Source: Laccaria trichodermophora
Lineage: Eukaryota; Basidiomycota; Agaricomycetes; Agaricales; Hydnangiaceae
Length of the DNA stretch: 64,000 nt
NCBI GenBank assembly: GCA_018417955.1
Contig: JACTVC010000007.1
Location: forward strand, 1,550,001 to 1,614,000
Direction of reading: 5' to 3'
Part shown: one piece after another, positions 22,840 through 33,904 of the stretch
Position numbering within the stretch: the stretch's first letter is position 1
How the letters are laid out: each line of letters opens with the position of its first letter
Notes under the pieces: model-generated
The model's input: only the letters and a program-made list of their open reading frames with translations
Told to the model about the DNA's origin: nothing
Database searches by the model: none
Program-made: the position numbers and the translations under genes

Positions 22840-23575
22840 AATTGGACACTGCACACATTTCTAATGAAAAAAGCGGACACTACACAGTTTTCCAATGAAT
22901 AATTTTCTAATGAATAAAGCGGACACTACACAGTGTTTTAATGAAAAAAGCGGACACTACACAATTTTCTAGTGAATAAAGCGGACACTACAAAGTGCTG
23001 TAATGAAAAAAGCAGACACTACACAATTTTCTAATGAACAAAGCGGACACTACAAAGTGTTTTATGAAAAAAGCGGACACTACAAAGTGTTTTAATGAAA
23101 AAAGCGGACACTACACAATTTTCTAGTGAATAAAGCGGACACTACAAAGTGCTGTAATGAAAAAAGCAGACACTACACAATTTTCTAATGAACAAAGCGG
23201 ATGCTACAAAGTGTTTTAATGAAAAAATCGGACAATACACCATTTTCTAATGAACAAAGCGGACACGGACACTACAAAGTGTTGTAATGAAAAAATCAGA
23301 CACTACACAGTTTTCTAATGAAAAAAGCGGACACTACACAGTTTTCTAATGAATAAAGCGGACACTACAAAGTGTTTTAATGAAAAAAGCAGACACTACA
23401 CAATTTTCTAATGAACAAAGCGGACACTACACAATTTTCTAATGAAAAAAGCGGACACTACACAGTTTTCTAATGAATAAAGCGGACACTACACAAGTTT
23501 CTAATGAATAAAGCGGACACTACAAAGTGTTTTAATGAAAAAAGCGGACACTACAAACCAAAGTGATATTATGTA
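22840..23575 (-). repeat. GTAGTGTCCGCTTT minisatellite, right arm
   Basis: Reverse complement of the left-arm array, with about 24 units around AAAGCGGACACTACA. Longer blocks of several units recur (for example near 22925-23040 and 23085-23200), indicating segmental duplication within the array. Confidence 0.85.
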
Positions 23576-24558
23576 ATGACTTTCCCAATTGGGAAATATG
23601 CGAACATCATCATTAACAATGACAACACCCTGCTAGCCGTTAAGTCTCCTGGCCCAAAAAGCGTGGGAAATAATTCCCCACCCAAATGCGCACTGCGCCT
23701 GACACCAGGTGTGTCAGAAAAAAATGTAACGCTTTTCTTAATTAGGAAATAGTGCGCACATCATCATTAACAATGACCACACCATGCTAGCCATTAATTC
23801 TTCTGGCCCAAAAAGCATGGGAAACAGTTCCCAACCTAAATGTGCACTGTGCCTGACATGAGGTTTGTCAGAAAAAAGTGTAACGCTTTTCTTAATTAGG
23901 AAATGGCCCAATTAGGAAATAGTGCACACATCATCACTAACAATGACCACACCATTGCTAGCCATTAACTCTTCTGGCCCAAAAAGCATGGGAAACAGTT
24001 ACCCACCCAAATGCACACTGTGCCTGACATCAGGTGTGGCAGAAAAAAGTGTAACACTTTTCCCAATTAGGAAATAGTGCACACATCAATGCATATACTA
24101 CACATGGGTCAAACCCATTGGTAAATATCTGTCAACAAACATCCCAATGAGGGTATTCTGCCCACAAAATAATAGGTAAATCCCCTATCCCCTATATTAA
24201 AAAAAGCCCAAGTTTTTCTCTTAAATATAGGACCCCAGACACCCCTTGTGGCTGAAAATATATATCCTTAGTCAACCCTAGCTGCAAAATATATCCCAAA
24301 TCCATCCCAGACAAGAAATATATTTCTACATTGTGACAGTCACAATTCAGGGTCCAGCCATAGGAAATATATTTTGGGGTGTGTGACACACTAGAAATAT
24401 ATTTAGTGTGACATTGCACAACAAAATATATTTAGGTAAAAGTGGAAATATACAAGCCCAGAATATATACAATATAGATATACACCCTGACATTTAGTCC
24501 CATAGTATTCATGGAGTTTGCAAGACTAATAGTCAGTTGTCAGTGGGTGACTGAAGTG

Positions 24559-24868
24559 ACTTATCAAAATTGGCTGCCATTCCTCAGCACAGCGCCTAGC
24601 CATATGATAGACAAGATCAGCTTGCTTGTGTGCATATGCTGAAATACCACTCGATATCTTGGGCTTAACATCTGTTTGTTGTTTCGCTTGTTCTTCCCAC
24701 ATGCCTTCAGATATTGCCATTGCTGCATCATTAGCTTTTGACATTATGCCCAAGCTGCCCTTCACATCAGGAGAGGCTATTCCTTGTTTTCATATTGATA
24801 GCAACTGTCCAATTTCAATACATAATCAGCTCTGGTATGGATGCTTTGAGGCCTACAATACTGTGTTG
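24559..24868 (-). pseudogene. N-terminal part of the unidentified gene split by the fold-back element
   Basis: Minus-strand frame with IASPDVKGSLGIMSKANDA, EGMWEEQAKQQ, ISSGISAYAHKQADLVYHMA and RRCAEEWQPIL, stopping at the fold-back insertion. Upstream in the same frame are CIEIGQLLSI and similar, interrupted by two TGA codons. A second, diverged copy lies in inverted orientation at about 25025-25200, and protein-level similarity between the copies argues this was coding. The family is not recognised. Confidence 0.45.
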
Positions 24869-25024
24869 ATCATGGGCTGATTGGTCCTTGGAGGTGTTCT
24901 TACATTCAACACCAAAGTCACACCATGATGCCAAAGGTATACCAAATTCAAGGTTGCTGAATCCTGACTGAAGATTGACAGAGAGACTTGGCCCTGCTGT
25001 CCTTTCTCTTGATTCATGGATGAA

Positions 25025-25200
25025 TACAGCTAAGAATCCATATAGAATTGTAGCCCTCAAAGAAATCATACCAAAGTGAACTATGCTTAGAGATAGGAGA
25101 GTAGCTATCAATATAAAAGTGTAGAATAGCCTCTCCTGATGTGAAAGACAACCTGGGCATGATGTTAAAAACTGATGATGCAGCAAGGGCAATCAATATG
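25025..25200 (+). pseudogene. Inverted second copy of the unidentified gene fragment
   Basis: Plus-strand translation gives LCLEIGE, then IASPDVKDNLGMMLKTDDA and ARAI, aligning with CIEIGQ and IASPDVKGSLGIMSKANDA of the fragment at 24559-24868 on the other strand. Two stop codons interrupt it. The two copies form an inverted repeat of about 150 bases with a spacer of about 160 bases. Confidence 0.5.
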
Positions 25201-25482
25201 CAGAAGTCATCTGAATCCTTCAACATTATCCCTATGAACCTCTACATAGTCCAGACACTACAAACTACAGGTCAGAAAACCAGACTACAAAATCTTGTAG
25301 TCTCAAAAAGCAGACACCACAAACTTTTGTAGTCTCAAAAAGCAGACACTACAAACTTCCTTGGGTAATTTTTGGAATAAGGTCCCTCCAATGTTTCTCT
25401 ACATGCTCCAGCCACTTCCCCATCAAATATCTGCCTTGAATTGAACGGATGGGGCATAGTGACTTTGGATAACCTTTTAACC

Positions 25483-25499
25483 CTAACCCTAACCTTGCC
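25483..25499 (+). repeat. Short telomere-like tract
   Basis: TAACCCTAACCCTAACC, about 2.8 units of CCCTAA, the usual fungal telomere repeat. It lies at the outer edge of the inverted-repeat arm starting near 25500. It is short enough to arise by chance. Confidence 0.4.
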
Positions 25500-26099
25500 A
25501 ACTTTTGTAGTCTATCAGTAAACTTTGTAGTCTATGTCCAACTTTTGTAGTCTTTTGTAGTCCATTAGTATACTTTGTAGTCTATGTCCCACTTGTGTAG
25601 CTATCAGTAACCTGTGTAGTGTAAGTCTGACTTCTGTAGTCTTTTATGGTCTATCAGTAAAGTTTGTAGTCTATGTCCAACTTTTGTGGTCTTTTGTAGT
25701 CTGTCAGTGTCAATGTCCCTTTTAGGTTATGCATTTTCCTTTTTTGGTCATTTTTCCCACAATATAATAATTGTAGGCTTTCTTTCACCTTTTTAAATGT
25801 GTTTAAATCATCTTGATTGGTGTTGTTTTGATGGAGAAAAATGCAAAAAGGTTGAAAAAAGCCAGCAATGAGAAAAATCCTTTGCCTCATATCTCCACAA
25901 TGGGAGCACTTTGGAGCATAATTCAAACACATTCTGGAAGTTACAGTGCAGGGCTACAACATTCATGTTTTTGACCATTTTAGGACATTGATCATGTGAC
26001 CACCCTCCCCAACAACCTATCAGGTGGACCCTGACATGTATCATCATTCTCATCTTGGTTTCTTCAACCTTTTGGTCACCTCCAATGATATTTTCTTTT
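25500..26099 (+). repeat. Left arm of a large inverted-repeat pair (family I), interrupted by a KDZ derivative
   Basis: It starts with TTTTGTAGTCTATCAGTAAAC-like units (to about 25710), then a unique section with TTTTTTGGTCATTTTTCCCA, CATCTTGATTGG, GGGAGCACTT and ATGTGACCACCC. About 600 bases match the reverse complement of 32000-32470. The element at 26100-27836 is inserted here, and homology seems to resume briefly at about 27845. A third partial copy lies at 29300-29660 in the same orientation. Confidence 0.75.
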
Positions 26100-26435
26100 G
26101 AGGTCTTTACCATCCCCCATGAGTTCTGGCGGAATCCGGCGGATTCCAAGTGGAATGTCAGAATTCCATGGAATTCCGATGGAAACTAGTTGGCTGGAGC
26201 CTCAGCCATTCTGGTTTCCAATTCCACAGAAATTCCAATGGAATCCGACGGAATCCGGTGGAAATGGTCAGAATCTGGGAGCCTCCCGGAACAGTTTCCA
26301 TTGGAATCCATTGGAATTCCAACCAGATTCCATGGAATTCCAATGGAAAGTATATTCCAGTCAAATTCCAACAGATTCCGAGAGATTCCAATGAATTCCA
26401 ATATTTGTTGTTGTTATTATAATATATAAAAAAAG

Positions 26436-26521
26436 AAGTGGATGCATAAGGATTGAACTCTAGCCTCGGGGAAGGTCACGTGAGGTCCAAGCAACAACAT
26501 TTCCACTACACCATATGGCCG
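26436..26521 (-). tRNA. tRNA-like Pol III unit, second copy
   Basis: Same unit as at 11654-11739, with only a few base differences, including CACGTGACC for CATGTGACC on the plus strand. A box TGGTGTAGTGG, B box GTTCAATCC and the T-run are all kept. Poor stem pairing argues against a working tRNA. Confidence 0.5.
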
Positions 26522-27124
26522 TTACAATTCTAGTAACATTTATTCCATACAACCCACCCTCACGGCCACCTTCCTAAACGAGTCGCGGCATTCGCCGGCG
26601 TCACCATCAGCATTCTATTTTGCTGTCAACCACAACCACAACCACAACCACAACCACCGTCACCACGACCAGCGCGGTCACCACCAACCACGCCCACACC
26701 AGCGGACAACGACGACAACACGATGACGACGACGGACGACGACACGTCAGCGACGACGAGGCCGGCCACACGACGACGGACGACGACACGTCAACACACG
26801 ACGAGGACGACGACACGTCAACGCACGACAACAACGGACGACACATCAACGCACGACAACAACGACGACGGGTCGCGTCAACACACGACGACCACGCACG
26901 ACACGTCAGCGACGACGAGGACGACACGTCAACGGACGACGACGACAGACGACGACGACACGTCAACGGACGACGACGACGACTCGTCAACGGACGACGA
27001 CGACGGACGACGACGACGGACGACGACGACGACACGTCACGTCGACGGACGACACGTCAGCGACGACGAGACGGCGCACGTCAACGGACAACGACGAGGA
27101 CGACGGCGACACGTCAACGGACGA

Positions 27125-27460
27125 CGACGAGCCCCCTCCCTTTTCCCTCCCCCCTTCCTATTCCCTCCTCCTTCTTATTCCCTCCTCCTTCCTATTCCCT
27201 CCCCTTTCCTTTTCCCTCCCCCTTCCTTTGTCCTCCCCCTTCCCTGTCCCTCCCCTCCCTCTTCCCTCTCCCTTCCCTTTTCCCTCCCCCTTCCCTTGTC
27301 AATCCCCTATTTCTTGTGACCCCCCCCTTCTTTTTCCCTTTTCTCTTCCCCCCCCCTTCCTTTTCCCTTTTCCCTTCCCCCCTCTTCCTTTTCCCTTTTC
27401 CCTTCCCCCTTCCCTCCTCATTTCCTGCCCCTTCCTTGCCCATCCCCTCCCTCTCTAGTA
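27125..27460 (+). repeat. Long pyrimidine tract in element A2
   Basis: C/T-only sequence over about 335 bases, matching the tract at 12182-12565 but lacking an internal segment of about 45 bases. It follows a CGACGACGACG-rich block. Confidence 0.85.
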
Positions 27461-27844
27461 TACACTGTATGTAGTTAAATATATTTTGTATTATAATTGA
27501 AATACATGATTATTTGATCTAAATCACTTGTGAATTTGTGAATTTTATAAGGAGGTTTGAATTTCTGACTTCAATAAATACAGCTCAAGTCACCTGACCT
27601 CTACCTCAGTTCTGATCAGCACTAATCAGTCTTCTGGAATTCCATTCAGATTCCGGCGGAATCCATTGGAACTCCATTCAGAATCCAGCGGAATCCATTG
27701 GAATTCCATTCAGAATCCGGCGGAATCCACTGGAATTTGAGATTCCTACCATTCCGGTGGACTCCGGATGGAATTCCGACATTCTATGGGAGTCCGTCGG
27801 AGTCCGCCGGAACTCATGGGGGAGGGTAAAGTACTGTTTCTTTT

Positions 27845-29300
27845 CTGGATATGCATAGTGGAGCCTGAAAATGGTACCTGACATCCCATACACCATTCCT
27901 ATTAATTTCTAATTTGATCTGATTTTATAGCTATTTTTACTGCAATGAAATATCACTAGGCTTCCATATGAAAAGTGCAATGAAATATCCTGGGGCTAAG
28001 AGTGAAATATCCATTGAAATTGCCAGGCATCCAAATGAAAAGCACAATGAAATATCCTGGAGCTAAGAATGAAATATCTATTGAAAGTGCCAGGTGTCTA
28101 TATGAAACATGAAATACGATATCTCATTGAACCTCTAGGCACTGAGGATATCACCCTCCAGGCAGATGTCTGGTTTTTATCATAAAAGTGGTTACCACCC
28201 ATCGTTGCTTAGAGTGGAATATGGCTCATTTTTGGACATGGGCAAGGGAGGTTCCATGCTACTGGTTATAAGATTGTGTGTTCTGTGTGCCAACCATGTG
28301 CATGGCATAGTAAACAGGCTGCATATGCCAAGCAGCTAACAATGGTGATGGTCTGGAGAACAGGAAGATGTTTGGATCAGGTATCCCAAAGAAGACTTTG
28401 CTCTGAGTAGTTGCCACCAAACACGAGGTTTGAATGGAGGGTAGAGGAAGGATGTCCTACTACATGGAAAGGTTAGTTTTGTGGAAGAAAAGTTGAAGTT
28501 GCTGGTGGTTGTCAGAAGGATGTTTGGCTGCAGCAGATGACACAAATAAAGTGTATTTGACATGGCTTCAAAACAAAAGGTATGGTACACATTGTAGACA
28601 CCACAGTAGAGCCACTCGTCTCAGAAATCAATTAGGACAAATCAAAGATTGGAAGTACTTATATGCATGGCTGCTGCCCCAAGGGTGATGACATTGTCTG
28701 GAATTGAGCTTGTGAAGACATCCAAGGTGACAACTTTATGATACTTTTTATGCAGATCTTTCAGACTCAGTGGTGATGGCCCATTAAACAACTCTTTGAG
28801 AAATGTGGCGAATGCCAGATCTTGAAATGGGAGCCACTAAGAAGAGCTGCAGATCAGTTTAAAGGACTCATGTTCTGGAAGAGCGCACTTTGAGGTTAAA
28901 CCCAGGACAGGTCATAGTCAAAGTCTCATTGACTCTATCTGGGCTTTCAAACTCAACCTCTGACCAGAGCAGCCCAAATTGTTTAAAAAATTCTTTGTGT
29001 CCCAGGTGTTTTAAAGCCAAGCTAACATGCTTGGTGACAAAGTCATGGAGGCCCTTCCCAGCCCTTACCCACTTGTCCATGACATGTTTGAAGTAGTGGT
29101 TTTCTGACATTAGTTGGGTTATACCTGGGCATGCTGGGTCTACATATGCTGAAAAGGCCTTAATTCAAATAAATGGTGCAAAATAACAACACTCACTGGT
29201 TTCACAAACAAGATTTTGATTTCGACAGATGGCCATGGAAGCCCTCCAGGCCTCTTCGCAGTGCGTATGGGTTACTTCACCCTTTTCAGCCTAGGCTATG
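27845..29300. other. Unassigned DNA without a clear gene
   Basis: About 27940-28110 holds two or three degenerate units around AAAGTGCAATGAAATATCCTGG. One short open frame lies at 28868-29110 on the minus strand. Nothing else is recognised. Confidence 0.4.
28868..29110 (-). CDS. Hypothetical open frame, unrecognised
   Basis: An 80-codon frame (KHVMDKWVRAGKGLHDF, LALKHLGHKEFFKQFGLLW) with balanced, protein-like composition. It starts ATG at 29110 and ends at 28868. It lies inside the region bounded by the family I inverted arms, so it may be a remnant of that element's gene. No domain is recognised and no exon partners were found. Confidence 0.25.
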   Translation of the reverse strand: MSENHYFKHVMDKWVRAGKGLHDFVTKHVSLALKHLGHKEFFKQFGLLWSEVEFESPDRVNETLTMTCPGFNLKVRSSRT

Positions 29301-29660
29301 GCTGACATATGGTAACACCTTCCTTTCTTGGTCATTTTACCCACAATACAATAGTTGTAGCCCTTTCTCTTAGCTTTCCAAATATACTGAAATCATGGTG
29401 TTGGGTTTTGTTTTTGTGGAGAAAAATGCAGAAAACAAAAAAAAAACATGACACTTTTGAAAATTCTTTGCATGGCATATATGAGTCCTTCTTGGGGACT
29501 CTAAAATTTTAAAAACATCAAGTTTCTATAATGGGAGTAATCTAGAACATACTTTGATCACATTCATAAAGCTACATATGACTTGTATTTTATAATTGAT
29601 CACCATTCTTGGTCATGTGACCACCCTCCTGACATCCCATCAATGGCAATGACATATGTT
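29300..29660 (+). repeat. Family I repeat, third partial copy
   Basis: Shares ACCTTCCTTTCTTGGTCATTT, ACAATAGTTGTAGCCCTTTC, ATACTGAAATCATGGTG, ATGACACTTTTGAAA and ATGTGACCACCC with 25730-26050 and with the reverse complement of 32010-32310. It lacks the TAGTCT-type end units. Confidence 0.65.
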
Positions 29661-31999
29661 CTATATTTGCAAATAGACCCTGAGCTCTGAGCACAGCCAC
29701 TTCAATACCATGGTCAAAGTCCCCATTGTACTAGAAGCACAACTCCCCACCTAGCCCAATAAACAACAATTGTAGCCTCAAGGAATGCAAGGCAATCAAG
29801 TACAACATCATAACTCTGGAGCATAGTCTCTGTAAGTACCAGAGGGTGTATTAATTTCTTAAGTTTTGGGCCAATGTAGGAGTTGTCACTCCTGCCATTT
29901 CCCAGGTTTTGCCTTTTGACTCCTTGCCCAATCCTCAAGTGTGTGGTAGACTGTTGCGATGCTCAGAAATGGCATAGTACAACGTTCTAACCATTAAGAT
30001 TGGATGTTTGTGAAATATTATTGGCTCTATTGAACTAAACACAACCTACAGTGTCACTCCAGCTATTAATGGAGCAACCAACCTTCAGGCAACACTTGCT
30101 TGGCACTTGCTTCACACCAAAGCCCAAGATTGCCAGAGATCAGCATGCTTCTGCAACAGTTCAACAATCTGGAAATGTCTTTGATTTACATGGTTTTACA
30201 GCTATGACTGTAAAGTCTCCTGAATATCTTTACTTATTACCCACACTGTGAGAACCAGGATGGACTTAGACCTCCCACACATATTTATGGAATGAACTAC
30301 CAAATGTAGGAAATCATAAGGTCAGCTCTGTTTCAGCAACAGAATTTGGTCGCTGCGACTGATCCACTTCAGGTGCTAGCCTTCACTCAATCACCTCATA
30401 TCACGGCTGATGATTTGTCCATAGACACAGGGACCAGTTCTGTTCAATTGGCACTCTTATGCATGTTTTTGATACTACTTTGATCAATGTTGCAATGCCA
30501 ACTAGGATGCTGTGTCACAATAAAGCCATTTGCCTTTCAATGTTTAGCACCCCATATCTACTACATATTTATTGTTGCATTGAATGTCACTCCAATCTCT
30601 TGGGCTTCTTGCAATTAACATGGCAAAGTTGTCATTCAAGCTTTTCAGGGCGGTATTAGTGTCCAATGAACTTAGCAGGCACCTGACTGACTCTGATAGT
30701 CACTGGCAGAAGATTTGGATCACATTCTTCCAAGGCATTCAAGGGGCGGTATCCACCCAACTTCTTTCATTACTGCTTTGCCTTATGTGATGAAATTATG
30801 ATAAGAGGCAAGTCCTCACAGTTTCCAACTCCACAACAAAACCCTAACATTGACCCATGTCAGACTCAGGCCAGGAACATGTTAACACCTTTGATCGGTG
30901 TGTGCCAGATGGCTTACCATCCACCGACTCATACAATGATGCAGAGGAAATCTAGAGATGGAAAGAGCAGATGGTAAGTTATATATATAGATCAGATTGG
31001 TTACAAGGGGCTTAGTATTGAGTCCACTGCCATCTTTGAATGGGAGCTTCCAGCATTGCTCTCTTCCAATGACTCTAATTATTCACAGTGGAGGGCAAAG
31101 TACAATGATCTCCATGACCACCATAACACTTACAACCAATCACCTGTCTGGTGATTCTGTTGATAATGGTATTCTATTTACCAAATGCTTTCATGTATTG
31201 CTCAATTTTTTTTTTTCAGATGTAATGGGACCTCTGGTTCCAGCTGGGTAAAAATGGTACTGGCTACCACTTTATGCTGGAAGGGGCTGAAAACAGTCTT
31301 CTTGAGGGAGAGCATAAGGCGTTCCCTGCTAGAATCAATCAGCTCTGTGATGTCAGACCCCCCTCTATTTCTCCATCCAAGTTCACGTGTTATTTCCCCT
31401 GCAAGTTGAAGTTCTGGGTGCTTTCAAAGACAAAATCCCATTGCTATCGATTATTAAGCCTATGCCCTGCTTACCTGAGTTGGAGGGATCAAGTGAGGGT
31501 CAATCCAGCCTGGGGTCGGAGGCTGGATCCAGCATCGGTGGAGAGTGTGGATCTGGAGAGGGTGGAGTGGGTGGATCCAGCATGGGTGGATCTGCCTTGG
31601 GTCAGAGCCTAATTTGACACAAATGCAGAGAACATCATCAATCAGGCATCCAGCCTAACTGATTGCAGATATGTATTTCCTGATCCAGGATTATTCCTTG
31701 GCTGCACGAGTGAAGAGAAAACAACACAATACCTTCATCAATGGTTGCACCTCAGAACTGCTTTCATCTACTGCCTCAGTACACCATCATCTTCCACTCA
31801 GCCACTCAGTACTTCTCAGTCCCCCACAGAGTCCTGCAGGACTGAGAGGATTCCTGCAGGACTACACTATAATTTTGGTAAATTTGAGTTGGAGTTGAAA
31901 ATTTGTCAAGTCCTCAGGAATCCTTCAGGGTCCATCCCAAAAAGGAAATCTTATACAGTTTGACCAAAAAGTGAAAAGAAAACAAGATAAAGATGATAT
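29661..31999. other. Unassigned DNA between family I repeats
   Basis: No confident gene. Several frames of 65-110 codons exist but none shows a recognisable motif. About 31500-31610 carries short GGTGGATCCAGCA-type repeats, and T10 stands at 31207. It could be the eroded interior of a large element whose arms are at 25500 and 32470. Confidence 0.35.
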
Positions 32000-32470
32000 G
32001 TGTCAGGGTCCATGGAAGGGGATGTTGGTCACATGACCAATTACCAAAAATGGTCAAAAGCAAAGTTGTAGCCATGCACTTTAGCTTCCAAAATCTGTTT
32101 GAATCATGTTCTGAAGTGCTCCCATTGTGAAGATATGAGGTAAAGCAATTTCAAAAGTGTCATGTTTTGTTTTTTTGTTTTTTGTAATTTTCTCCATGAA
32201 AACCAAACCAAATAACATGATTTCAGTATATTTAGAAGGCTAAAAGAAAGGGCTACAATTATTGTATCATGGGAAAAATGACCAAAAAAGGAAGGTGCAT
32301 GCCCTAAAAGGGAAACTGACACTGACAGACTACAAAGTACTACAAAAGTCAGACTCAGACTACAAAGTTTACTAATAGACTACAAAAAACTAGAAAAGTT
32401 GGACTTAGATTACAAAGTTTACTAATAGAGCTACAGACTTAGACTACAATTCTGATTATTCCCATATTTT
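32000..32470 (-). repeat. Right arm of the family I inverted-repeat pair
   Basis: Reverse complement of the left arm: GGGTCCATGG, GGTCACATGACCA, GGGAAAAATGACCAAAAAAGG, then GACTACAAAGTTTACTAATAG units up to about 32450. With 25500-26099 it would bound an element of about 7 kb, or 5.2 kb without the KDZ derivative. Exact ends and a target duplication could not be fixed. Confidence 0.7.
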
Positions 32471-33904
32471 ATTGCTTTTTCATTTGGTAGAGTCAAATCT
32501 TCCATGTTTGGAAATGCACACTGGACCCTGACAACAGCACACCAATGTTGTCACCAACAGTTACTCTCATTTTTCATAAAGCATAGCCATACCTTCTATA
32601 TTTGGAGATGTGCTTTGGATTCTGAAAATAGCACTATTTTTCACTTAAAAACCTTAAGATTGAATGTTCGTTGGTAGACCAATGTTTCATGAGGATGTCA
32701 TGCCCATAACTATAATATGACAATGGTGGCTATGGCCTCCAGGATTACAAGGGGTATGTTACAAAACTACTTTATGGATACCTTGCTTGGGGGTGGGAAT
32801 AAAAGTATCTTCAGGAAGAAATTGGAAGGGGCACAGGACAAGAGTTTAGGGGGAAAGGAGTCCTCAGGAAAAGCAAGAGCTTGGTGGAGTTTGGAAGAAG
32901 TGCTTGTGGGACACAAAATTTAGGGGTTAAATCAAGGGTTCAAGTGTGACACTGTTGAATTCTACCATGCTGACACATAACAAGTTCACATCTATGAAGC
33001 ATAATATGAAAGGAGCTAACAGCTGAGGAATTTGCCACACACCTCAACCGAAGACTGAACCTGTGACCTGATGTGGATGGTATTTGTCATGATCACATAC
33101 CTGTGCACAGTGATGTGTACTGAAATTGCCCCTGGCCAGGCAGGAGGCAGACAATGTACTCTTGCAGTTCCCAGATTTGATATAACCCAATTCTGGCTGC
33201 AGCAGGCAAGATGTTTTGAACAAATACAGGTGGAAATAACAGTGCTCAAAGGATGGCATGAAGGGTGACAATGAACATAGGCAGTGCTGCTATGCCACCA
33301 ATGGGGTTTCTGATGATGAGAATATCTTGGCAGGCAGCCAAAGGATGGTGGAAACTGATGGAACCAACAAACAGCATTATGCAAGTGGTGGGTCTTATTG
33401 TGCTGGCTCAAGAACCTGTCTGAAGATTGAATTTACATTTGTTTGTGGATTTGGTCTTATTTGTTCTTCCTTCTTGGGCCTCCACCATGCCTGGTCTTAC
33501 CATGCTGACTTGAGTAGTGGGCCTTCTACAAACATGGCACACTGTGAACCCATATTTCCAAGATTGCAAGAAATGCTGCAGTATGTAGAACACATGGCTC
33601 ACTGTGATGAGCTGCAGGCTTTGGACCTGAACAAGTAAAAAGTGAGCCTTGTGCCCAAAGAAATACTATGTGGTGGGCCACAGCTAATAGCTCATTAAAT
33701 TATTAGAGTTAAAAGTTGAGATTTATGGCAGAGCTTTGTCCAATACTGTAGTGGGCTTAGCACCTGCAGATGTGCTACATTGGTTATCATGTAATAACAC
33801 AAATATCAACAAATGTAAAGGTTTGCAAATGCGCAGTTTATTCCAAGCAAACAAACAACAACACTTGAGCCACTTTCAAACACAACCATCATCATCACTG
33901 CTAC
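32471..33904. other. Unassigned repetitive DNA
   Basis: About 32470-32570 matches 975-1075. A weaker second copy follows at 32580-32640 (ACCTTCTATATTTGGAGATG). An open frame at 33258-33638 on the plus strand and its overlapping opposite-strand frame show no recognisable motif. Confidence 0.35.

Larger units (their letters stand above)
21028..24558. mobile_element. Giant fold-back transposon with kilobase-scale terminal inverted repeats
   Basis: The left end CACTTCAGTCACCC and right end GGGTGACTGAAGTG mirror each other, and the mirror continues inward for well over 1 kb per arm. The flank ACTTATC is duplicated (21021-21027 and 24559-24565); shared bases make the true duplication 7, 8 or 9 bp. 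Order per arm: a 400-bp ATATATTT-rich segment with an open frame present in both arms, three tandem units of about 170 bp (21505-21985, mirrored about 23590-24110), then a minisatellite of about 31-base units around GTAGTGTCCGCTTTTTTCATT (22030-22400, mirrored 22840-23575). A partly palindromic centre (22400-22830) has no transposase. A related copy is at about 62790-63680. Confidence 0.88.
26100..27836 (+). mobile_element. Complete non-autonomous KDZ-type element, copy A2
   Basis: Ends GAGGTCTTTACCATCCCCC and GGGGGAGGGTAAAGTACTG, with the 8-bp duplication TTTCTTTT (26092-26099 and 27837-27844). It is almost identical to 11318-12975 at the ends, tRNA-like unit and AT-rich parts. It has a longer CGACGA-rich stretch (26700-27130) and a slightly shorter pyrimidine tract (27125-27460). 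The close match suggests recent activity of this subfamily. Confidence 0.92.

Noticed and set aside
22030..23575. CRISPR-like appearance of regularly spaced short repeats
   Set aside because: Units are contiguous minisatellite with no unique spacers and lie in mirror-image arms of a eukaryotic fold-back element.
25483..25499. Telomere or chromosome end
   Set aside because: Fewer than three units, and ordinary repeat DNA continues on both sides.
26607..27474. A 284-codon frame in copy A2
   Set aside because: Thr/Asp then Pro/Phe/Ser monotony from CGACGA repeats and the C/T tract; not conserved in length or frame with A1.
29930..30020. Possible tRNA-like sequence on the minus strand (AATGGTTAGAACG)
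   Set aside because: Only a loose A-box resemblance; no B box at the right distance.
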